Source: Anaspis maculata (taxonomy: Eukaryota; Arthropoda; Insecta; Coleoptera; Scraptiidae). Taken from it: a stretch of 64,000 nucleotides of DNA. Below, piece by piece: positions 44,540-55,884 of this stretch. Within the stretch, counting starts at the first letter, position 1. Each line of letters opens with the position of its first letter. The notes under the pieces were generated by a model. That model made no database searches, had not been told where the DNA came from, and saw only the letters and a list, made by a program, of their open reading frames with translations. The translations under genes and the position numbers were made by a program. Location of the stretch: positions 76,441,635 through 76,505,634 of the forward strand of contig OX421963.1 in assembly GCA_949128115.1 (NCBI GenBank), in the 5' to 3' direction.

Positions 44540-46211
44540 CAGTTATAAGATCAGAAGCCGGGTAGAATTTTTCAGCCTATGAAGCAGGTCATTATTTCAC
44601 ATCTACCCACATATTATGAGTTCCACTGCTTTTCAGCCTGAATTCTGCCACCCTTCTCAGAAACCATACCTCTCATCCATCTTTACAAAGATGAATCACT
44701 TTTTTAGTTTCCATACCAAAATGGTGGGTCTATAAAAATAATCTTTGGGAAAAAATTGCAAGGGTAACAGCGTGAGAGAAAATATCGCACGAAAAAAACA
44801 GCATGGAAAAAGAATGGTAGGATTAAAAACAGCAAAAACGGCAAAGGAAACATGGCATGGAAAAAGCACATCAGGAAACTTTTTTGTTACAGACAGCCCC
44901 CGTATTAATTTTATTTTATAAACACAATAACAGCGTCTAGTTATCAAAAGCTCAATGATTAGTACGTCCTGTCACACATCTATAGCTAAGTATTTCCATT
45001 GGCATACATCAGGAAACACCACGATTAATATCAGTTCTTATATATTTTTTTTCTCACAAAAATACAATTATTCTCCACTTATCAGATGTAACTACCTATT
45101 TCTGGTTTTAATTTCTCCCGCCATCACACATACCTTGCATGGAAAACAACGTGCAATTACCCTATCTTAATTCTTCGCACCGCGGCATCTCTATCATCAG
45201 AAAATTTGCATATTCGTCAAATTATAAGTTCCATGCCTCATGTCTTCTTTCAGGTAAATAGTAGGCACAAATTTGTACGAAAACACCGTGCTGATGCCTG
45301 CACTGGTCTCCGGATAGCAAGAAGAAAACAAGTAAATGCCTATATGTGTTGGGCAATTACCAGGAACGCGGACGGTGTGGAATACCGGATGTAACAGAAC
45401 GAGAAACAAACCGAACTTACCTGGGAAAAGGTTTTGAATTTTCACGTTTTGAAATATCATTATGAAGTGGGATGAAATACTAACTTGTCTACTACTTCTT
45501 GGTCTTCAACGGTTGTCCTGGTACCTAGATAATAATTCACAATAATAATAATAATAATGATAATAATCCAAATAACATTAATAATAATAATAATAATGAT
45601 AGTAATGAAACGCCTTCATTCACAATTGCGTAGATCACTTGGCAAGCACTTTTTGTCCACCCTTGATGCTTGAATTAGTATTTATTTGATTTGTTTGACT
45701 GATTGATATTTGTTCGATTTGATATGGAGCATCTTGAGCTTTGAAAAAGTTTAATGATTTTGTAGTCCGAGAATCATCTTTTGAATTGCGGAAGGGATAT
45801 TCATTAGTACTTCTGTTGCACCCTGTATGACGTGTCTCGGTGTTATTCCAATTCAACTCGAATTACAGGTGTTGTTTCCTGTTACTTTACCCATAATAAA
45901 TCGCGCTAAGGATGCCTTATTTGGAATCGGGAATGATCGATTAGCTAGATTGTATATTGAATGGAATTATACAGGATCTCTCAAAGATATCTCATTCCGA
46001 CAGCACTATAGTAGGTATATTTGTGATCTCTCACGAAACCCAGAAAAAAAAAATTTCGTCCTTTATTTTCGAAGTTATGAAGGGTTCAAGAATTGTTCTT
46101 CAACCCCGTCTAGTTTCGTTATTTCGAAAAATTTTGCAAACCGGTTGTGATTAGATTATGATCATGAGTAAGAAATATCAATTTCTGGGGTCTGTACTTA
46201 ATTGTCATTCA
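44540..46211. other. Repeat-poor sequence with an (AAT)n microsatellite and one CACCCTGTA end
   Basis: (AAT)n with GAT/CAA interruptions lies at 45539-45600. CACCCTGTATGACGTG near 45819 is an isolated ACAGGG-class end. The 107-codon frame 45827-46150 starts there and shows no domain. Confidence 0.4.
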
Positions 46212-46214
46212 TAG

Positions 46215-47967
46215 TAGGCCAGTCAAATTAGAACAAATTTTTCCGTTTGAGGGAAAAAAACTGTTGGAGCTTTGGAAATTTGACTGTAATGTCCGGTAAG
46301 GTGTACTGTTAAAACATACTGAAAGTCCTCAGCTCTACCTATTGAGCTCGAGTCGCCATCTTGGAAAAATGGTCCTTCGATCCAGTTTTATGCTTATGTT
46401 CCGCTAATCATCAGAGATAATCAATTAAGTTTCATAAAAAATCAAGGCCTAAAATTGTCTACAAGAATTGTTCTATACCGATTTTTCTCTCGTATATGCT
46501 GATATTAATAAAATCAACTTGACTTGTTCAGCTATATATGAGCCCCATATTGATGTGCCTTATCCAAAATAAAAATTAACGATACAAAATGGAAGTAGTG
46601 AAGCATACCAGATGCCAAAAAGACGGTCTTTACATTTCTGAAAAAAAACAATATAAATCGATTTATTTGAAAGTTATTAGTCCTCAAACTTGACTTCACA
46701 AATTTTAGCCAGTCAAATGGGTAAAAGTGGAGAGAAGGAACTGTCGGAGCTTCAGAAATTTGACAGGGATGTTCGCTAGGGTATACTTATGAACATACTA
46801 AAAGTCCTGGCCTCTACCGGTTGTGCTCAAGTCGCCATCTTGGAAAAATGGTAATAAACTTGATCGAAGGACCATTTTTCCAAGATGGCGGCTTAAGTGC
46901 AACAGGTAGAGGCAAAGACTTTTAGAATGTTCATAAGTATACCTTAGCGAACATTCCTGTGAAATTTCTGAAACTCCGACAGTTATTTCTCTCTACTTTT
47001 CCCTATTTGACTGGCTAAAATTTGTAAAGTCAAGTTTGAGGACTAATAACTTTCAAATAAATCAATCAATTTTGCTTTTTTTCTCAGCAATGTACAAGCT
47101 GTATTTTTGGCACCAGGTATGCCCCAATACTTCCATTTTGTATTGTAACTTTTTGTTATACAGGGTGGATTTTAACATTTTGATTGATTCTTTTGTACTA
47201 TTTTGGATAAGGCACATCAATATGGGGCTCATATACAGTTGAATAACCTTTGGACCTCCTGTATATCCTTTGCTGATGTCTTTTGTTTCAAAATGTTTCC
47301 TTCAGAACCAATCGACAACACTTTTTGGACTCAGCTATTATTCTCTTAGTTTAATTCATATCGAGCATTCCAGAAGCTCGTGAAGGCACAATACTGATGA
47401 AGTGATGAAATCTTGTCTTACAATATATAAATATCAAAACTGATTGATGTTCAATTGAAACCTCCACTCCGCCCTGTTGAAAATGTCAAACTCGAAAACC
47501 AAATTTTTGCTTAGTGTAGAAAAAAATTATTGAAAAAATATTTTCGCATTTTTTTCTATCTCAACTGTCACGTTCAGCTGTTGATGTAGACTGCCAACAT
47601 CTTCACAAATTTTGAAGACAATATCTCTAGCCATAGGCAAAAAATCCCTTATTTTCTGAATTTTTTTTGTCAAGTCAATTTTATTATCATCAACAGATAC
47701 AAGAAAAAAATTTGAATAAAACAATTTTTGCAGACAATTTTATGGCCTTGATTTTTAATGAAACTTAATTAAATATCTCTGATGATTAGCGCAATATAAG
47801 CAGAAAACAGGATCGAAGGACCATTTTTCCAAGATGGCGGCTCGAGCTCAATAGGTAGAGTTGGGGACTTCCAGTATGTTTATCAGTACACCTTACTGGA
47901 TATTACTGTCAAATTTCCAAAACTCCAACAGTTTTTTCCCTCCAGCTTTCCTGATTTGACTGGCCTA
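46215..47967. mobile_element. TAGnCCAG-class palindromic element, 3-bp target duplication TAG
   Basis: It starts TAGGCCAGTCAAATTAGAAC and ends TTCCTGATTTGACTGGCCTA, flanked by TAG on each side (46212-46214, 47968-47970). The outer arms (46215-46530 and about 47640-47967) share TGTTGGAGxTTxGGAAATTTGAC, TTGAGCTCGAGTCGCCATCTTGG and GATCGAAGGACCATTTTTCC. An inner palindrome (46.53-47.25 kb) repeats the same design. Sequence at 47.25-47.64 kb has no partner and may be a further insertion. An ACAGGGTGG end lies at 47158. No protein is recognised. Confidence 0.85.
46706..47017. mobile_element. Inner nested palindrome with TAGCCAGTCAAAT ends
   Basis: TAGCCAGTCAAATGGGTAAA at 46706 and its mirror ATTTGACTGGCTA at 47017 bound a near-perfect palindrome centred at 46857. 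It carries the same CGACAGTT, CCTCTACC and CAAGATGGCGGC blocks as the outer element. It is a diverged shorter relative inserted into, or duplicated inside, the outer one. Confidence 0.7.
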
Positions 47968-48094
47968 TAGAGGGAAAGCCCTGGAATAATTAATACAATT
48001 TTTTGAACAAAAATCCTGCCAAAAAAAATTCTATTCATCAAAAAGTTTTATGAAAATCAAATAAGAATTGGTCCTATGTATTGGAACACATCTA

Positions 48095-48140
48095 TTGAAT
48101 CCAACCGGTTTCAACTACCTGTCATCATCAGGCTAAACAA
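48095..48140 (-). ncRNA. Hammerhead-ribozyme-like core motif (degenerate), low confidence
   Basis: The minus strand reads GCCTGATGATGACAGGTAGT then TGAAACCGGTTGG. CTGATGA followed after about 12 bases by GAAAC is the conserved hammerhead core order. In arthropods such CTGATGA...GAAACCGG blocks commonly belong to Penelope-like elements or related retrozyme-type repeats. Stem II here would be weak (GAC with GTT plus a bulge), so activity is doubtful. It probably marks a short fragment of such an element around 48.0-48.2 kb. Confidence 0.3.
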
Positions 48141-48748
48141 CGAGATATACAAAAACTAGCGAGGCCGCTATCGTGAGAGAGACGACCAAAGTGGCAAATA
48201 TTTAATGAAAAGTTCATGTTATCTCCTGCTTTACAATGGTTTCAAGATCAGAAGAATCGTTTGCATATTCAAGGTTCATGTTTTATCCTCATGACGAATA
48301 TGAAGATGAAAACTGAAATGCAATACATATTCAGTTGTTAATTTTGTCTCATCAAATTTTGTATCAACCAGTTCACTGGAATCTTTTGGGATTACGAAAA
48401 ATAGAATGGGTAAAAAGAACACTCTTTATTCGCCCTTTATAACTGCCGAGAATCGTAGTTTCTCCATTTTTTTTCAGAATTCATAGAAGATTCCATACCG
48501 TAGTATTATCGGAATGCAATATTTTGAGACACAATGTACACATAAATATATTAGATACTGATATTTTAAATTGCTGGCATTGGTTTGATTTTCTTTGATT
48601 TTGATTTCGCGGAATCCTCTTACACAGCTCAAATACTGAAACATTATACCACTTAGTCAGAAAACTCTTTTATCCAATCCTATTGAATAATGCAGGCATT
48701 ATCACGCTCATACATGCCTGCATTTTTCAATAAAACTGGATGAAGCGT

Positions 48749-48873
48749 AGTATTCTACTCGCGGGTAATGGCTATTACTCATTCGGGTGGTTTACGACAC
48801 TCGCCAAGGCTCGTGTCGACAAACTGCATCCTCATGAGTGAGAAGTAATCATTACCCGCTTGTTGAATAATAT
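48749..48873. mobile_element. Hairpin element with CGGGTAATGGCTATTACTCA arms
   Basis: GCGGGTAATGGCTATTACTC is mirrored, with small differences, by GAGAAGTAATCATTACCCGC. An inner pair CGACACTCGCC/GGCTCGTGTCG sits at the centre near 48808. Total length is about 125 bp. It has the layout of a small MITE. Confidence 0.6.
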
Positions 48874-50476
48874 ACTATTATATTCGCGTTATCTGAAAGT
48901 TCCAAGACCATTATAAGTATAAATGCCTGTTGATTTTTAAAAACCCAAAATTCAAGGAAAATGTTCTTGTAATTCGTCTTGTAACTTATTAAAATTATAA
49001 CGGTAATTGACAACAATTCTGTGTTCTGTGTTCAAGTACTTAAGGTTTCGAAATATTCCTGCAATATACCGTAAAACCACACACACTAGCATTTTGTCCA
49101 ACAATGGCCAGCGCGACCACTCCTCGCCTATAAATCCGGAATTGTTGTTGGGAAACCCGTGTTGTGTGTAAATTGCATTTGAAAAAAATCTTTCCAGGTT
49201 TTTGAACCTTTCCGCGAGAGCCTTTCCTTTCCTAGACAATAATCAGCTATGTGGGCACCGAATAAGGAAGCGGGACGCTCTAATAACCGATTGGTATTTC
49301 TATAATTTGTACTTAATAATGATACTCCAATAATTGCAGAAACTACAGGTGGTCCGCCGAGTATGTGAGGTGTAATTTGACTCGGAATGCAAGGCGATTT
49401 GTCTTTGAGACTTCCTATACAAACATTGGATTTTATCAAGAATATAATACTTTGTACCATTATTATGGTGTAATGGTACACAATCCATAACCGTCATTTG
49501 TGTATAACCCTTTCGGATAAGGAAGCAAATTAACTCTAATTACCCAATAAACATATTGTAGGTAGATGGCTCGATGGTTTTTTCCGATGTGATGGGCATA
49601 AAGAAATATGGGAAAATCCATAGCGCAGATGTCATAATTTCATTAAAAACTTCACGGTTAGAGACTTGGTGTATATGAGATGGGGAAGCGTTAATAACAT
49701 CGAACATTAATAAAATATGACGATTGGAGTTCATGCACAACCCTTCTGTGCAATGAAGGAAACAATCACAAATGGGCATGTGGCTACGGTGTGGGTATAC
49801 AATGGATAAATGGCGGTCGAGTCAGATGGGTTCTATAGGGCACCCCGTTGAGGCCTACGGGGAGCCCTGAGGCCAATTTATTTTTTCACGTCTCTGTTTT
49901 CTGACTGAAAGCCCCAATTCCGTCATTATTAATAAAGCAGAGCGCGCGGGCATTTCTAAACTCATGCACCGACACTAACCCATTGGCTGTTTTCTCTTGA
50001 ATCCGCGCATCGAGGCTTCCTAGTAACATCTCAAAAGTTCTTGGCGACCGGGCAACGGCATCAGACCCCCTTGGAACGGTTTTGAAATTTTATGACGACA
50101 CCAGGATAAAAAACCAAAATTTATCACGTTTTTAAGGTAATATAAGTTCTTTGACATCATCACCTTAATCTCAAAGTCCTCTTCCCAGTCTAGTCTGCAG
50201 CAATTACGATAACACGACCCATAAATTGGATCTGTTGGCTCGGCCTGTACATCTGTGTAGTTCGTGATACGATACCTGGGCAATCGGGTTTTTTTGTCAG
50301 TTTTGGTTAGGTTCGTATTTCGAAAGAAATCCACTTGGATGGATCCTGGTGAATGTGAGTATTAAATACAGAATTATTGTATAATCAAGCTGCATTGCTG
50401 CAATCAATCAAAAATGTGAGTATATTTAAATAATTCTTCAATTTTTTATAGTGTAAATTTTCAAAAAAATTTGATG
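48874..50476. other. Single-copy-looking sequence, no gene seen
   Basis: Minus-strand frames at 48952-49239 (95 codons) and 49128-49481 (117 codons) overlap each other in different frames and have no motif. Nothing repetitive was found. Some of this could be intronic. Confidence 0.35.
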
Positions 50477-50757
50477 CAGCGAAGTTAGAGAAGTATTGGA
50501 TACGAGTATAAGGAAAGGGGTGAGACAGGGATGCGGGCTATCACCTTGGTTTTCAACTTGTATATCAAACCGGTAGTTAACATTATCAAAGACAGAATCA
50601 ATTCCGAAATTAGGATACAAGGTCAGACGATTGATATGCTTGGATTTGCGGACGATATAGCTGTATCAGTACCCAGCTATGGCTGGAAATAGCTTTGGAA
50701 GAAATTGAAGAGATTATGACAGAAACAGGAAGAATGAATTATAGAGAAAACAGTAGA
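50477..50757 (+). pseudogene. Reverse-transcriptase relic of a second non-LTR element
   Basis: The reading starts SEVREVLDTSIRKGVRQGCG then LSPW (RT motif B). After a frame change near 50563 it continues FNLYIKPVVNIIKD, a short variable stretch, and DMLGFADDIAV (motif C, FADD). After another change near 50670 it ends ALEEIEEIMTETGRMNY. The RKGVRQGCxLSPWLFN and FADDIAV wording differs from the 15-17 kb LINEs and fits I/ingi/R1/RTE-like groups more than CR1. About 90 codons remain, with at least two frameshifts and an in-frame stop. No other part of the element was recognised. Confidence 0.75.
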
Positions 50758-53700
50758 TAAAAGGAGAAATACAATGGTATGACACCTTCTGAAATACAAA
50801 GGACCAGTTTGAGATATAATCGAGGCAAAGGAAGGTGAAAATAAAGATGATTTTCCCAATCTGAAATGAGATATTACATAATAATTAAAACAAGAGAAAA
50901 ATAAGGATGAAGATAAAGGATGAAGGACTACATTGAGACTCTCAGGCAGATGAACATAATTCTTACAACATTGTTGAAAATTATGGATATTCTGACCTGC
51001 ATGGTTACCAACTGCATTCTGTTTTGTAATATTCAATTTAAGAAAGATAGTCACAGTCGAAAGCGATTTAAAATCTTCGGGATATTATCGTATAAGTTAT
51101 GATTTTTCCGTTGAGTGTATTGTCCCGGTGCCCATTCTCGGCGCGATCTAACGAGCCGCTGGTTTATAAGAGATGTGAAGAGAAGAAGAAAAAAATCAAA
51201 TTACAACCCACAAGGCTATCGAGAGCCATCGACCGATTTAACCCGTTCCATTATTTTAGTCTGCATCTGCCTTCATTTGGTGATGCGGTGTCGGACACCA
51301 CCACTGACTGTTAGTTGTAGCCTCTGGTTCTTGTACACCTCTACCTATAATACATCCACCCAGTAATAATTTCCTCTATTAGAAATTGATCGATTGCCCG
51401 ACTTCAGTTTACACGTTTCTGCTAAATCGGTTCTCAGATAAGACGACGAGTTTTTCGAGCTTGTACCAATCATCGTTCCCGGATGTATGTTCTTACCTAC
51501 TGGCAAAACATCGAATACACCTGAAAGGTTAGTTTTGTAGTTGTTTTTTTTTTTGTTGTCTATTTTCTCAATATAATCTCTGTGGGTCGTCACGGTTGAG
51601 AGAAAGTAAAATTTGATTTATGGTAATTTTGGAATTTTACTGCCGCCGTAAAAATTTTGATTCGGCACTAATGCGCCGAGTTATGTTCTCAATTTAATTG
51701 GTTTTTAATGAAAATATGTGGATAAAATGCACAAGAACAAGATAATTTTGAAATTTTCCTGTTTGTGAGCATGCATCGGGGCTGTAGAAACCGCGTTGGA
51801 TTTTTATGGCGTTATCAGAAACCGCTAAAACCGCGCTGAGTTGAGTCACATTTACTAAAACGTTTCTGTTATTTATGTTTGGAGAAGATAATTTGCAGAT
51901 TAGTCATATTAGAGTAATATTATGTGTTTGTTATAAAAATTCCTGCAGGTCTAGCTGGCCGCAGCTGGAGCCCTACCTTTCCTGAATTGAATGAATAATA
52001 TTTTAATTGTGTCATCTTATATAGTGTGTTTATTGTCTCTCTAGTTAACAAGCTTTTTGACAAGTTTTTACCACTTTTTGATAGCAGTGAGACCTGAGAA
52101 ACAATAAATGAACATTACACTTCTACCTATGTGTTCATTGTTCAGTCTTGACACATATTGCATAGTAAAATTCTACGTGCAAGTATGATGATGTATGAGG
52201 AAAACAAGGCTCAAATTTTTAACAAAGATTATTGAACATCGAAGAAAAATAATAAAAACAAAATCAATTATATACTCAGTTCTATCGTACTCGATTGTAC
52301 AACTATCAGTTGCTGTGCTGTGCTTGTGCTGCACTTGCCAAAAAAATAATATCATCCCTAGCCCTAGCAGTGATTGCAGTAATATACTATAAGTTTTTTT
52401 TTCATTTCAGTTCATTTCATTTATTTATAGTGCCATCGAGAGACCTCGTCGGAGGTAGTTTATATCTCGACACTGTCAACAATTACAATAATCAATTTGT
52501 CAGATATATGTCACAGCTCCAAAATCTCTTCACACTATCTTCTCCGCCAGCCAACCATCGTTCTCTCCATTAAACTCATCAAATCCATCCTTTTCGTTTT
52601 CCTACACCTTCTTCCATTCCATTTTCTATCCGCAAACCTCAGAAAATCTTTTTATAAAATAGAACGGAAATTTTGAACTTGCAGCCCAAATATTGGCTGA
52701 ATATGGTTCTTATTTACTTGATGGACCATGATGCCTAAAGCCTGGAAAAAGTCGAATTATTACCTCAAAAATCAAATGAGCTAGCTATTTGCTTGGACTA
52801 GAAAAAAATTACTGTTACAATAATATCCACTGATGGACACTTCGACTCGGGACCAATCACAAACCTGTTGGATTAGCGGAGAAGTCATTAAAGTGTTTGC
52901 TGGATTCATTGATCAAATTAGATCCTGGACTTTTCCAGAGCTCTATCACTTGGACCAGCAATAGAAACTGGGATATGCTCAGATAGAGTAGTCCTGTTCC
53001 CTCGCCTGTTCCAGAAGATCTATGGTGATATTCTGGAGTCCGTTAGCGAATAGGAAAGTACTGTATCCTGTACCCAAAACGAGATAAGCTGTGTTTAAAA
53101 ACCTGTCTATAGCCTAGACTTGAATCTGTTCAAGCATGTATGGTAATAGTGATGAAAAGCAGGACAAAAAGCCGTCATCATTTCCAAGAGCTTGATGATG
53201 CAATTTATAAGAGAATAGAGTAATTTTGACCAGGGATATATCCGGAGGGGTTGATTGAAAAACATGTAAAAGGAACGGTATAAGGCTATTATAAGACTTG
53301 AGGAGAACATGCAACTACAAGATAAGTCGCTCAGATTTTCAATTCTGAGTTTTCTTTTATTCGATCAAAATTCATTTTTCTGTGTATAATCAATAGTAAT
53401 ATAACAAGTTATCTGACTAAAATCCCAAGAGAAAGTCGAGCGATTTTGTCCAAGATAATATCGGGTCTACTTTTCGAGTGATTGATAGTTTGTTTGAGGA
53501 ATTTAAAACATTCAACTCGAATAAAACACAAAGCACGAGTTGAATTCAGCAGATTATCGCACAAATAGACTACTAGTAGAAATAGTAAGTCCAATGCATC
53601 ATTGTATAGTAGAACTGTCAATTTCTAAGCATGCCTTGTTGAAAAAAAAATCAATTTTAAGAGAATGTTTGTTTTTTCTTTTTTCTAATAAATAAATACA

Positions 53701-54040
53701 CTTGTGAAGCTCACTTCATGATCAAGCCAATTCTGCTTGGCTAAATAATAATTATCTTGCCATGAGTGGTAGTTCACAACACAGTAGTCTCACATGGGCG
53801 GTAGACTGGTAGAGTTAAAAACTAAATGTCACTAACAGCTGTTGACAGCGCAATGAAAGGCGTGAACAGTCGCGTATTAAGGAACGGGCCTCGTTGCTGG
53901 AAGCAATGCTGGAACGAAGTCTAATAGGTTGTAAAATTGTGTTTTAGTAAGTGGAAGACTCTTGAAACGCGCCAGTACTAAAATTTCAATCCAAACAGGT
54001 ATGAATACAGTCGTTTCAATTACATATTAACTATTTGTGG
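50758..54040. other. Single-copy-looking sequence, no gene seen
   Basis: This 3.3 kb has no palindromes or arrays that I can see. The minus-strand frame 50677-51054 (125 codons) is Phe/Leu/Ser-rich and partly antisense to the RT relic. Paired frames at 53107-53314 and 53409-53621 have no motif. This is one of the least repetitive parts of the window, but it lacks exon signals that I would defend. Confidence 0.35.
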
Positions 54041-54187
54041 GTCCAAAAATAAAGTGCTCGCCAATTGAAATGGTCCACCCAAAAAATTTAGTCACAATCA
54101 AAGTGACATAACTCTTGAATGAATAAACTATTTTGAATCGTTTTATGTTTTCTGATTAGCTCACGGATTGGATCACAACATGTCATG

Positions 54188-55389
54188 GGCCGTTTTTGGT
54201 ACAGGTGTTTCGTATCAATTATACAGGGCGCTCAATCAGGTACTGCAAAAATAGAAAACTTTGAACTGGTCCCATTTCACAAAAAATGGTTTTTAACTGT
54301 TTCCAAGTGTTTAAGGAAAGACGTTGTTCCTATACCTTAAAGAAGTTTTCAAAATGTTTGGTCTATCTCCTCCAATTACACAGTGATCTCAAAAATGCAA
54401 CCTTCTGGTCTGGCATTTATATCTATTCCAATTGTTGGTCGATTTTGGAAAATAAGGACTCTTTTTGAAGCTTAAGACTCAGATGAGAAGGCTCGAGGAT
54501 CGGAACTGACTGGAAACAAAAATTTTGGAAAAGCGAAGGAATCAAAAGTGACCTAAATATGAAGCACCCTAGAAATCAGGTTCAAGGAAAGAATTAAATA
54601 AAAATCAGCTTGCTTTCGAACAGACTTTTATTTCCGAACATTTTGAGGTATTTTCCGATTTTAAGTGATGAAAATTGTCAACGCGGGACCCATTTTACTT
54701 TCCAGAAGATAATACCGGACCTTCCTCGACTGGAAATGCATGTAACCTAGGTTACCTTCTTATTGTCCAATGTTTCCTTCACATTCAAAGAGATAGGCAC
54801 CAGTTCTGATCTTCGTAACCCAGGCTACGTCTATTTTTAGGTGAAAAACGTTCAGTATTCTTCGTTGGAAGCATCCATATTTGATTTGGATTCATTGCCA
54901 CAATTTTTGCTCAATACAAATGGGAAACACTTTTAAATGTTCAGAAAGAATGGTTTGTTTGAAGACAAGCTGTTATTTGTTTAAAACCTTCCCTAAACCG
55001 GATCTCTAGCAAGTTTGTCATTTGAGTCACTTTTGATTCAATCTTTTTACAGAATTTTCATCTGAAGTCAATTCTGATCCTCGATTCTTCTGACCTGAGC
55101 CTTTAGCTTCAACAAGAGCCCTCATTTTCCAAAATCGGCCAACAACGAATAAAGTTATCACTGCAAAACTGAAAGGTTACATTTTTGAGATCACCCTGTA
55201 ATTAAAGCAGATAGGCAGAGAATTATAAAAACTATTTGAGCTATGGTTATAACAACTCCCCTGAAAGACTTGGAGAAAACCAAAAACTATTTTTTGTGAA
55301 ATGGGACCTGTTCAAACTTTTCCATTTTTGCGGTACCTGATTGAGGGCCCTGTATAATTAATACAAAACACTTGTATCAAAAATAGTCC
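54188..55389. mobile_element. Palindromic element nested in Z, GGCCGTTTTTGG ends, ATG duplication
   Basis: Left GGCCGTTTTTGGTACAGGTG and right (complement) GGACTATTTTTGATACAAGT form imperfect inverted ends. ATG flanks both (54185-54187, 55390-55392). The opposite arm of Z (near 57580) reads ACATGTCATTAGTGG in complement, without insertion. From 54223 to 55353 it is a nearly spacerless palindrome with its own ACAGGGCGCTCAATCAGG / CCTGATTGAGGGCCCTGT ends, so an ACAGGG-class element may itself be nested 35 bp inside. No gene. Confidence 0.7.
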
Positions 55390-55866
55390 ATGTAGTGGGG
55401 GGGTTAGCGGAATGGTCTGTGCATTTTGTGATCAAAGCATGAAATTTGGCATACTTGTTCAGAAGCCCCTCCTTCGCAATTCCAGATGTGGCGCCACGCG
55501 GGATTTTGCGCCAGAGACACTCTATTGCGGTTAATATACCTGCTAGGGGTAAATTCTGCAAAAATGGTTCCTGGCCGGTCTCTGGTACCGCAGTCGGTAT
55601 TTTTAGTTCTGTTTAGTTAAAACTACATGTAGAAATGAGTGAGGAGTACATTTTCACAAGCAAAGTTCCAAATGCTGTCTTTATACGTTGTTTTAATACA
55701 TTTTAAGGCCAACTTTGTTCAAGTATAGGAAACATGGTAAAAAAATTGCCAATACCTCGGCAAAGATATGAACGTCCTGAAAATTTGATATTCTGTCCAG
55801 AATTATGTGCCCTACTACATATCTAAAATTGACAAAAATCGCACCCCGAGGCTTCGAATTATTGGA

Positions 55867-55884
55867 GGGGGGGGGGGGGGGGGG
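55867..55884. repeat. (G)18 tract, mirrored by a C tract at 57079
   Basis: Eighteen uninterrupted G in one arm of Z correspond to about ten C at 57079-57088 in the other arm. The length difference shows slippage since the palindrome formed. Confidence 0.9.

Noticed and set aside
50677..51054. 125-codon minus-strand frame
   Set aside because: It is partly antisense to the reverse-transcriptase relic, rich in Phe/Leu/Ser, and without motif.
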